DNA of 5,727 bases from Balneolales bacterium. GTDB lineage: Bacteria > Bacteroidota > Rhodothermia > Balneolales > Natronogracilivirgulaceae. Of this stretch, positions 1-4,883 are shown one piece after another. Numbering within the stretch: position 1 is the first letter of the stretch; each line of letters opens with the position of its first letter. Made by a program: the position numbers and the translations under genes. The stretch is taken from contig SKYW01000304.1 of NCBI GenBank assembly GCA_007127695.1, forward strand, positions 1-5,727, in the 5' to 3' direction. The notes beneath the pieces were generated by a model. It saw only the letters and a program-made list of their open reading frames with translations. It made no database searches and had not been told where the DNA came from.

Positions 1-246
1 ATTCCCGATCATGCTCCCGGTGGCGGCCGCTCCTCCGATCCTCCAGAATCATTCACCCTGTCAGATTACTCGAAATGTCTTGCTACATTGATTGAAGCCC
101 TGAATCTGGACTGGCTCCACCTGCTTGGTCTCTCGTTTGGAGGCGGTCTGGTCCTGGATTATTATCGCAACTATCCGGATATCCCCAAATCACTTGTACT
201 GGTATCGACATATGCCGGATGGGCCGGATCCTTCCCCCCGATATAG
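1..246 (+). pseudogene. alpha/beta hydrolase, N-terminal-side fragment (5' end outside window, frameshifted)
   Basis: This is the middle part of an alpha/beta-fold hydrolase of the enol-lactonase/esterase-like type. The first in-window residues read DHAPGGGRSSDPP, matching the oxyanion-side D-x-P-G-x-G-x-S loop of the fold. The nucleophile elbow GLSFGG follows, with the catalytic serine at codon 133-135, and then a typical YAGWAGSFPP segment. The frame opens before base 1, so roughly the first 50-70 residues and the start codon are missing. The frame then hits TAG at 244-246. The remaining family sequence continues without loss in the -1 frame from about 234, so this and the next entry are one gene split by a single-base deletion. 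The exact substrate cannot be told. It would be a cytoplasmic enzyme, with no link to the envelope genes that follow. The fold is clear; whether the gene is truly dead or the break is a sequencing error is open. Confidence 0.75.
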
Positions 247-653
247 TTGCCAAACGGCTCCAGAATGGAATTCAGCTGTCCGAAATGCCACCTGAAGTTG
301 TTGTAAATGATTTTCTTGCCACACTATTCACGGAATCCACACCGAAGCATGTTATCAAAGAAACCGCGGATATCATATCAGGTTTTCATCCGGCTGGAAT
401 GCGGGCGATGCTCCGGGCATTTGCACAAGCAGATCTGCGTGATGTGCTTCCGGAGATCAGGATACCTACCCTGCTGGTTTATGGTGATGTCGACCAGCGT
501 TCTCCGTTGCATGTAGCGGAAGCGCTGCATGACGCTATTCCAGCTTCCAGGCTGATTGTCATTGAAGGAGCAGGCCATCTGGTCAATGCAGAGGCACCTG
601 AAATTTTTAATACCGAGGTACAGGATTTTCTCAGATCGATTCCACCCCATTGA
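219..653 (+). CDS. alpha/beta hydrolase, C-terminal fragment after frameshift
   Basis: This frame carries the rest of the hydrolase interrupted at the C6 run. True homology starts at about 234 (PPDIVAKRL), directly continuing the SFPP of the upstream frame, so the ATG at 219 is fortuitous and not a translation start. The cap/lid region (about residues 20-75 of the frame) is followed by the strand and acid loop IPTLLVYGDVDQRSP. The catalytic aspartate is probably the second one, codon 492-494. The histidine loop is EGAGHLVNAEAP, with the catalytic His at 576-578. The acid and His here, with the Ser at 133-135, make a full triad, so inserting a single C would restore an apparently intact enzyme. 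It ends with the usual C-terminal helix (VQDFLRSI). By itself this fragment lacks the nucleophile and cannot be active. A 164-base gap separates it from the next gene. Confidence 0.7.
   Translation: MGRILPPDIVAKRLQNGIQLSEMPPEVVVNDFLATLFTESTPKHVIKETADIISGFHPAGMRAMLRAFAQADLRDVLPEIRIPTLLVYGDVDQRSPLHVAEALHDAIPASRLIVIEGAGHLVNAEAPEIFNTEVQDFLRSIPPH
234..239 (+). other. C6 homopolymer at which the hydrolase reading frame breaks
   Basis: Six consecutive C residues sit exactly where the hydrolase homology passes from one frame to the -1 frame. Seven Cs would read TTC CCC CCC GAT, giving SFPPDIVAKRL without interruption. Homopolymer contraction, or a sequencing or assembly indel, is the simplest explanation. 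Confidence 0.7.
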
Positions 654-702
654 AATGCAACCCATCCCCATAATTAGCGCAACGCAAACAAACACTGAAC
701 AT

Positions 703-728
703 ATGGAATGGATTACTCTTCGTTCCAT
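703..728 (+). repeat. small inverted repeat in the gap after the hydrolase
   Basis: ATGGAATG (703-710) can pair with CGTTCCAT (721-728) around a 10-base loop, giving seven Watson-Crick pairs and one G-T wobble. It lies 50 bases after the hydrolase stop, where a terminator might be expected, but no T-run follows, so its role is unclear. The rest of the gap 654-817 shows no gene; it is AT-rich near 761-777 and may hold the promoter of the next gene, but I could not identify convincing promoter boxes. Confidence 0.3.
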
Positions 729-817
729 CAGCTGTCGCGACAACTCCATGCCTGCGCCGTCATATTAAATATTATTGCTCACACGCGTAAGATCTGCGAA
801 AATGAACTTATTCTGAT

Positions 818-1609
818 ATGCCCCTTTTATGCAAACAAATGATTCTGATCCCACTGCTTCTTCTGGCACTATTTCTACCGGGACTTGCCCAGATCGGAAA
901 CAGCGCGATCTCAAATAGCGGGTTCGCAGCATTCCCTCAGGCCGATGGCGGCGGCAAATATGCAACTGGAGGACGAGGCGGTGACGTGTACCATGTCACC
1001 ACCCGCTGGGGGCAGGAGGATAATATCGGCGTTACTCATGACTCCAGAGATCTCACCATACAGAACTCATTCACGGTCCAGGCACTCTACGATACCGATC
1101 ATCCCAAGGGCACCCGAAGTTGGCCCGAGGTTCATAAACCGGGTGATTTCCACATGCTGCGTTTTGATCTGCAGGGCATCCGCCCGGGCTCCATCGCTGA
1201 GGCAACGCTGCTCATTCCCGGAACACCAGCCGGTACCAAAATCATGGCCAGGGATCCGTTTGTTGCCGCGAAAAAATGGGATCCGGGAAATAATCATCTA
1301 CCGCCAGATAAATACAAAAAGACATCCTGCCACCTGGGTCAATCTGAGACGGATGGTGAATTCAACAGCCCAAATCTGAGTGTATTTCTGAAAAGTGCAA
1401 TAACGCAATATCCGAAAGGTCCGGAGCCGGAAATGATCACCCTGCTGATCGCTGCTCCATATCCCGGTGAGATAATGCCGGCAAGCCTCAATATCCAGGC
1501 TCAAAAACAACTCCAGTCCGGAAAAATTAACCTGGATATGCACGAAAACGGGGCAATCCTGTCGTCAACCGGTGTTTCCTCATCATGGTTTGAAGTCAAC
1601 ATTGAATAA
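818..1609 (+). CDS. secreted protein with pectate-lyase-like N-terminal motif and possible CBM96/DNRLRE-like beta-sandwich
   Basis: This is a 263-residue exported protein. Residues 1-24 form a signal peptide (hydrophobic ILIPLLLLALFLPGLAQ, cleavage probably before Q25). A start at the second methionine (839) gives an equally good signal peptide, and neither ATG has a clear ribosome binding site. Residues 38-61 contain AFPQADGGG, KYATGGRGG and VYHVT, which closely resemble the block opening mature polysaccharide lyase family 1 (pectate lyase) proteins. The lyase beta-helix and its catalytic residues do not follow. Instead, residues 112-135 (HMLRFDLQGIRPGSIAEATL) look like the LRFDLsgI...sAtL signature of DNRLRE/CBM96-type beta-sandwich carbohydrate-binding domains. 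Residues 185-215 (NLSVFLKSAITQYPKG...MITLLIAAP) fit a late part of such a domain. It could be a carbohydrate-binding protein or a degraded lyase. It is bounded by long gaps, so probably monocistronic. Catalytic activity is not supported. Confidence 0.65.
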   Translation: MPLLCKQMILIPLLLLALFLPGLAQIGNSAISNSGFAAFPQADGGGKYATGGRGGDVYHVTTRWGQEDNIGVTHDSRDLTIQNSFTVQALYDTDHPKGTRSWPEVHKPGDFHMLRFDLQGIRPGSIAEATLLIPGTPAGTKIMARDPFVAAKKWDPGNNHLPPDKYKKTSCHLGQSETDGEFNSPNLSVFLKSAITQYPKGPEPEMITLLIAAPYPGEIMPASLNIQAQKQLQSGKINLDMHENGAILSSTGVSSSWFEVNIE

Positions 1610-1618
1610 GATGCGGTA

Positions 1619-1771
1619 ATGGACGAGGCTGATGATGTGGAGGCGGCAGCTGGTTGCCTTGAACAAAAGGGATGTCATCACCAGGATGAAATCGAGGATC
1701 TCCCTCCCGATTTTGCTGGATTCTGGATTTCAAACCCGGCGAATATCATACAAATATCATACATCTGGTGA
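1619..1771 (+). CDS. possible small acidic ORF (50 aa), doubtful
   Basis: An ATG nine bases after the preceding stop opens a 50-codon frame beginning MDEADDVEAAAGCLEQKGC and ending ISYIW. It is acidic in the first half and has two cysteines and a CHH cluster, but no recognisable domain, signal peptide or ribosome binding site. The frame runs across a hairpin and a perfect 11-bp tandem repeat, which suits non-coding DNA better. It could equally be a remnant of something larger. It is listed only because the close spacing to the upstream gene would allow translational coupling. Confidence 0.15.
   Translation: MDEADDVEAAAGCLEQKGCHHQDEIEDLPPDFAGFWISNPANIIQISYIW
1689..1713 (+). terminator. possible hairpin terminator downstream of the 818-1609 gene
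   Basis: AAATCGAGG (1689-1697) pairs with CCT (1703-1705) and CGATTT (1708-1713), with a five-base loop ATCTC and a two-base bulge CC. It lies 80 bases after the stop codon. Only a short T stretch (1711-1714) overlaps and follows the stem, so this is a weak intrinsic terminator at best. Confidence 0.22.
1742..1763 (+). repeat. perfect 11-bp tandem direct repeat
   Basis: AATATCATACA occurs twice head to tail at 1742-1752 and 1753-1763 with no mismatch. The 11-bp period is close to one DNA helical turn, which would place two binding sites on the same face, but replication slippage would look the same. It lies in the long gap before the Rieske operon, about 250 bases upstream of its start. Confidence 0.7.
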
Positions 1772-1894
1772 CACACTCGAATGACCCACCATCTTTTATG
1801 AAAAAACATCAAAAAAGTTAACAACGGCCCAGAGTCAAATTAAAACCCACTTTTATTGGCGGTTAATACTTTGATTTAATCCAGTGCTGCTTTT

Positions 1895-1950
1895 CCATCA
1901 AAGCCGGGAGCCGGATGAATCGAAATGGAACCTCATACGGCTTTTGATGG
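1895..1950 (+). repeat. inverted repeat upstream of the Rieske operon
   Basis: CCATCAAAGCCG (1895-1906) is the reverse complement of CGGCTTTTGATGG (1938-1950) apart from one extra T in the right arm. The arms are separated by 31 bases. The right arm ends 62 bases before the Rieske start codon, a position suited to a regulator site flanking the promoter or to a leader-RNA structure. No T-run follows, which argues against a terminator. The stretch between it and the gene (1951-2000) is AT-rich, with TTGCTA at 1951 and TATAAA at 1976, but these boxes are too poorly spaced to call a promoter. Confidence 0.55.
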
Positions 1951-2000
1951 TTGCTATCTCAATGCAGTATGCTACTATAAATGGAGTATAACCAACCCAC

Positions 2001-2007
2001 AGGAAAA
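2001..2007 (+). promoter_or_regulatory. ribosome binding site of the Rieske gene
   Basis: AGGAAAA lies with its AGGA core ending eight bases before the ATG at 2013. It is the clearest Shine-Dalgarno-like site among the leader regions of this window and supports 2013 as the start. Confidence 0.5.
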
Positions 2008-2012
2008 AGCCC

Positions 2013-2513
2013 ATGAATTCACTGACCGAAAAAGAGTCCCGTAACGGAATCGACCGCAAAGAGTTTCTCAGGACGGCCGGTTCTACCGCTCTGTTTGCAT
2101 TTCTTGGCATCTCACTGGCCAGCTGTGATGTGACCAGCTCGAACGACGATGAACTGCCTGAAGACGAAAACAACGACGATAACGGAGCCATATCCATCGA
2201 CGGAAATACGGTTCGGCTGAACCTTGATGACGATTCACTTTCACCCCTTCGACAGGCAGGCGGATGGATGGTACTCAGCCAAGCCTCTGTGATCGTTGTG
2301 AATATCGATGGCGATCTGATCCGGGCTTTTACGGATGTCTGTCCACACGCAAGCTGCAGGAATGACTGGCAGTATCAAAATCAGCGGTTCATCTGCACCT
2401 GCCACAACTCCGTTTTTGAAAATGACGGCTCGTTTGTGAGCGGTCCCGCCGGAAGGGATCTGCCCGAATTCGCCGTTCAGCGTCAGGGCAACATCGTTAC
2501 GATAACAAAATAA
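2013..2513 (+). CDS. Rieske [2Fe-2S] lipoprotein
   Basis: This 166-residue exported Rieske iron-sulfur protein is likely an electron carrier on the outside of a membrane. The N-terminus has a Tat-like RK variant motif (DRKEFLRTAG, residues 14-23) and a hydrophobic stretch, then the lipobox LASC with the lipidated cysteine at C38. Residues 39-58 form a strongly acidic linker. The Rieske fold occupies about 65-166. Box I is CPHASC (C110, H112, C115) and box II is CTCHNS (C128, C130, H131). C110/H112/C128/H131 would bind the cluster, and C115/C130 would form the disulfide seen in bc1/b6f-type high-potential Rieske proteins and absent from ring-hydroxylating dioxygenases. The glycines usual in CTHLGC and CPCHGS are Ser and Asn here. 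The protein is shorter than typical bc1 Rieske subunits, and no cytochrome b gene is present. It leads an operon with YceI and DUF5777 genes. Confidence 0.92.
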   Translation: MNSLTEKESRNGIDRKEFLRTAGSTALFAFLGISLASCDVTSSNDDELPEDENNDDNGAISIDGNTVRLNLDDDSLSPLRQAGGWMVLSQASVIVVNIDGDLIRAFTDVCPHASCRNDWQYQNQRFICTCHNSVFENDGSFVSGPAGRDLPEFAVQRQGNIVTITK

Positions 2514-2515
2514 CC

Positions 2516-3076
2516 ATGAAACGATCCGCCTTCTACTGGATATTCATGGGATGCCTGCTGTTTTGCGGCAGACCCGCAATCGCACAACTGTACGTGGCGA
2601 CAGACGGATATGTGGAGTTCATTTCCACCGCTCCCCTGCTTGAGTTCAAGGGGACTTCCGATAATCTTGCCGGGCTCATCAATCTGGAAACAGGCGAGGT
2701 GGATTTCTATGTGGACCTGGCGTCGCTTGACACGGGTAACAGAAGACGCGACCGGGACATGCGCCAGGTCTACCTGGAAACGGACAAATATCCCTTTGCC
2801 GAATTCGGGGGTACGCTCACATCACATTTCGACCCGGAAATGGAAGGGGAGCAACCAGCGACCGTGACAGGAAGTTTTAAAATGCGCGAAATTTCCCGTG
2901 ATATGACCATTTCCGGTACAATAGAAGCGACTGATGAGGGCATCCGTGTCCGGGCCGGATGGGAAATACTGCTGGAGGACTACGACATAGACCGGCCAAG
3001 TGTTCTGTTTTATGAATTGAGTGATGTGCAAACCATTAACATCGACATTCTGCTGAGGCCGCATTATGAAAATTAA
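2516..3076 (+). CDS. periplasmic YceI-family (lipocalin-like) protein
   Basis: This 186-residue protein has a Sec signal peptide of 23 residues ending AIA, with Q24 as the likely mature N-terminus. The mature part shows the YceI pattern: V-E-F-ISTAPLLEFKGTSDN (about 33-50), L-I-N-L-ETGEVDFYVDLASLDTGN (54-75), then the characteristic RDRDMRQVYLETDKYPFAEF (78-97). A second half of beta strands contains TVTGSFKMREISRDMTISG. Known YceI structures are lipocalin-like barrels binding polyisoprenoids, including isoprenoid quinones. A periplasmic carrier or chaperone role for such a molecule is therefore the family-based guess; the ligand here is unknown. The gene begins 2 bases after the Rieske stop and overlaps the next gene by 11 bases, so the three are almost surely cotranscribed. 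The length is normal for the family, and the start is fixed by the signal peptide. Confidence 0.88.
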   Translation: MKRSAFYWIFMGCLLFCGRPAIAQLYVATDGYVEFISTAPLLEFKGTSDNLAGLINLETGEVDFYVDLASLDTGNRRRDRDMRQVYLETDKYPFAEFGGTLTSHFDPEMEGEQPATVTGSFKMREISRDMTISGTIEATDEGIRVRAGWEILLEDYDIDRPSVLFYELSDVQTINIDILLRPHYEN

Positions 3077-3953
3077 ACCTTACCTGATTGCCTTTGCACT
3101 GACACTGCCGCTGCTTGCAGCAAGCGAGGCGACAGCCCAGCTGACCAGGGAGCGCGTTGTACAGAACAGTCCGGTTGAGCTGACATTCCCGACTTCCAGA
3201 CACATCCAGCTGAATACCACGGAGCCGCTTGCAGCAGGAGAGCTCTACTACAGTATCATGCATGCCTTTGGCACGGTGGAGAACGGCATCACGGATTTTT
3301 GGGGATTGGACCAGGGTGCCAATATCCGCTTCAGCCTTGAGTACGGCATCACCGACAGGTTCTCTGTCTTCGCCGCACGCTCGAGCATGGACAAGCTCTA
3401 CGACATGGGGTTCCGGTATCTGTACTTGCAGCAGATGACGGGAAGCGGCGCCCCGGTATCCGCCGGACTGGTTGTAACGGCTGGATGGATGACCGAGGAT
3501 TACACGTTCCTGAATCAGACCTATCCCTTTTCAGATCGGAACCAGCTGAGTATTGTCATGCCGGTCTCGCGAAAATTCGATGACCGGTTCAGTCTGTTGC
3601 TTGTCCCGGCCATTGCCGCTTTCAGCCGGACCAACCCGCTTCTTAGAATCGAGGATCCCCTCGATACCGATGAAATCTTTGCCGGGGTGGGGATGGGTTC
3701 GCGGTACAAATTTACCAGCCGGTCGTCTGTTACGGTCCAGTACGTGCCATCCTATCGATTTGAAAATGAAACCGTGAACCAGAATTTTGCCATCGGCCTT
3801 GACATGGAAACGGGCGGACACGTGTTCCAGATCTTCTTTTCAAACGCAAGGGCGTTGAATGATGCCTACCTCCTTGCGGGTCCAAACGGAAGTTTTCCGG
3901 ACTTTGAATTCCGGTTCGGATTCAATATCAACCGCTCCTTTCAGATACGTTGA
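3066..3953 (+). CDS. DUF5777-type outer-membrane beta-barrel protein
   Basis: This 295-residue protein has a Sec signal peptide (residues 1-24, cleavage after ATA, mature Q25). The mature chain is made of alternating short amphipathic strands typical of an outer-membrane barrel. It carries the hallmarks I associate with DUF5777: a HAFG element (66-69), FWGLDQGANIRFSLEYGITDR (78-98, in two adjoining pieces), an R-S-S turn, the conserved GSRYKF strand, and near the C-terminus DMETGGHVFQIFFSNAR (246-262) followed by the final strand FRFGFNINRSF. The family has no established function; in Bacteroidota its genes tend to sit beside YceI and redox protein genes, as here. The start overlaps the YceI gene by 11 bases, and GAGG (3055-3058) within that gene could serve as its ribosome binding site. 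It may be the outer-membrane partner of the Rieske/YceI pair. It is the last gene of the operon and converges on the next one. Confidence 0.85.
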   Translation: MKIKPYLIAFALTLPLLAASEATAQLTRERVVQNSPVELTFPTSRHIQLNTTEPLAAGELYYSIMHAFGTVENGITDFWGLDQGANIRFSLEYGITDRFSVFAARSSMDKLYDMGFRYLYLQQMTGSGAPVSAGLVVTAGWMTEDYTFLNQTYPFSDRNQLSIVMPVSRKFDDRFSLLLVPAIAAFSRTNPLLRIEDPLDTDEIFAGVGMGSRYKFTSRSSVTVQYVPSYRFENETVNQNFAIGLDMETGGHVFQIFFSNARALNDAYLLAGPNGSFPDFEFRFGFNINRSFQIR

Positions 3954-3982
3954 CCGGTAGGTGTAATACCTTAACTGAAAGG
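3937..3982. terminator. inverted repeat across the convergent gene ends, possible bidirectional terminator
   Basis: CCTTTCAG (3937-3944) and CTGAAAGG (3975-3982) are perfect 8-bp inverted arms with a 30-base loop. A nested GGTA/TACC stem (3956-3959 with 3967-3970) sits inside. The arms lie within the last codons of both convergent genes and enclose both stop codons. The structure is symmetric, so it could act on either strand, but neither side has a U-tract. Confidence 0.3.
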
Positions 3983-4642
3983 CGTGCTCATCATTATCTT
4001 GCCAAGGGCCTCCTGCAAGATCGCAGCGTAGGATCCATCCTGGTCCATTGCATCAAATTGGTTGGTGATATCCAGATTACCCCAGCCTGCTGCTTCCCCG
4101 CTCACATTGTCCCAGATCAGATAATTCATTTCAAGTTTGAGCCGATGCTCCACACGACTCTCATGTCCGGCATACGTTCCGCCTCCTACTTCCACGGCAA
4201 AGGGTTCAAAGGATAAAAGATCAAGAATAAGCACAAAGCGGGAATCACTTGTCTCATCGGTGAGTTTCGTTCCTGAAACTGGGGATATCATTTCAATGCT
4301 TCTGTTTCGCACATCAAATGTGCGTAAATCGAACTCATTATCCTGAAAAACCCGCTCATCCAGGAATCCGGTAACTTCGACCCCGGCTGCCTGTTGGATG
4401 TACAGCGGAAGTCGTTCATTCAGCACGCGACGTTCAATATGGTTCAGGGAACTGAACACATGATCCGGAAAATCTGATTGCAGCGCATCTGCCTCGGCAA
4501 TGAGTATTGAAAAAACAGGATCGCCGGCACTCAGATCAATCTCTTGGCTGAAATAAAGCTGGTTTTTTCCCGCGCAGGAAAACAAAAGGAGAACAGAGGC
4601 GATCAATACGGCAAACAAGGGGGCTCTTTGATACAACGGCAT
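3971..4642 (-). CDS. uncharacterised lipoprotein
   Basis: This 223-residue exported lipoprotein belongs to no family I can name. The start at 4642 is chosen because it places a standard lipoprotein signal at the N-terminus: MPLYQRAPLFAVLIASVLLL followed by the lipobox LFSC, with the lipidated residue C23. The open frame extends 43 codons further upstream to 4771, but that would bury the signal peptide inside the protein, and the extra region contains DNA tandem repeats. The mature part begins with a helical region (about 45-85), then strands rich in acidic residues. A later segment, FVLILDLLSFEPFAVE, precedes MNYLIWDNVSGEAAGWGNLD, which looks like a beta-sheet edge common in Bacteroidota envelope lipoproteins. 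It ends near a TPF motif. It probably sits in the inner or outer membrane facing the periplasm. It converges with the DUF5777 gene and is separated by 241 bases from the next minus-strand gene upstream, so it is likely a separate transcription unit. Confidence 0.75.
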   Translation of the reverse strand: MPLYQRAPLFAVLIASVLLLFSCAGKNQLYFSQEIDLSAGDPVFSILIAEADALQSDFPDHVFSSLNHIERRVLNERLPLYIQQAAGVEVTGFLDERVFQDNEFDLRTFDVRNRSIEMISPVSGTKLTDETSDSRFVLILDLLSFEPFAVEVGGGTYAGHESRVEHRLKLEMNYLIWDNVSGEAAGWGNLDITNQFDAMDQDGSYAAILQEALGKIMMSTPFS

Positions 4643-4689
4643 AACTTGACACTCACTTATATTAAAGTTCTTAAAATCAATATGTAAAG

Positions 4690-4734
4690 GCGCTTCGTTT
4701 ATTAGCGCTTTATATAATAGCGCTTCACTGAATA
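4690..4734 (-). repeat. three 15-bp tandem repeats upstream of the lipoprotein gene
   Basis: Three units start at 4690, 4705 and 4720, each beginning GCGCTT and ending in an A/T-only tail (ATTA, AATA, AATA). Any two units match at 11 of 15 positions. Two AGCGCT palindromes (4704-4709 and 4719-4724) and a near copy GGCGCT (4689-4694) result. The array lies 48 to 92 bases upstream of the lipoprotein start, in its leader or promoter. It may be a set of regulator sites. The remainder of 4643-4883 is AT-rich with no gene that I can support. Confidence 0.6.
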
Positions 4735-4852
4735 CGGATTCCTTACGGTCAATGGGGAATGACTTAAACAATTGCTTAAACCGTAACGAATCGGTCAGAA
4801 TATACGTGCTTCTGCTATTCCATGTTTCAGATTTTACATCTTTTTAAAAGCA

Positions 4853-4879
4853 ACTTCCCGGAGTGGGCCTGGAGGAAGT
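4853..4879 (-). terminator. possible terminator of the 5597-4884 gene
   Basis: ACTTCC (4853-4858) and GGAAGT (4874-4879) form a six-base stem with a 15-base loop, only five bases beyond the stop codon on the minus strand. In that direction the stem is followed by TGCTTTT. The short stem and broken U-tract make it a weak candidate. Confidence 0.3.
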
Positions 4880-4883
4880 GGCA

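Noticed and set aside
703..728. Hairpin read as an intrinsic terminator of the hydrolase
   Set aside because: The stem is short with a wobble pair and is followed by CAGCTG rather than a U-tract, so only the inverted repeat is recorded.
378..749. 123-codon minus-strand frame over the hydrolase
   Set aside because: It is antisense to a sequence with clear catalytic motifs on the plus strand, and the Cys/Met/Arg-rich composition is not protein-like.
885..1379. 164-codon open frame overlapping the 818-1609 gene in another frame
   Set aside because: It lies wholly inside the better supported gene, is rich in Arg/Ser/Pro as expected from an out-of-frame reading, and has no signal or domain.
1858..1878. 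TTAATACTTTG segment as a Bacteroidota -7 promoter element for the Rieske operon
   Set aside because: The bases before TTTG do not fit TAnnTTTG, and no TTG lies at the expected -33 spacing.
1898..2197. 99-codon minus-strand frame over the start of the Rieske gene
   Set aside because: It is antisense to a confident gene and its upstream gap; the Ser-rich composition mirrors the acidic linker codons.
2340..2412. Rieske protein as a ring-hydroxylating dioxygenase or ferredoxin component
   Set aside because: The extra cysteines C115 and C130, which form the disulfide in bc-type proteins, are present, and there is an export signal; dioxygenase ferredoxins are cytoplasmic and lack that disulfide.
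4713..4718. Perfect TATAAT box on the plus strand
   Set aside because: No plus-strand gene lies downstream, and the box is a by-product of the AT tail in the second tandem repeat unit.
4643..4771. Upstream extension of the minus-strand lipoprotein to a 266-residue protein starting at 4771
   Set aside because: It would place the signal peptide and lipobox at residue 44 onward, and the extra 43 codons run through the 15-bp tandem repeats. The ATG at 4642 gives a textbook lipoprotein N-terminus.
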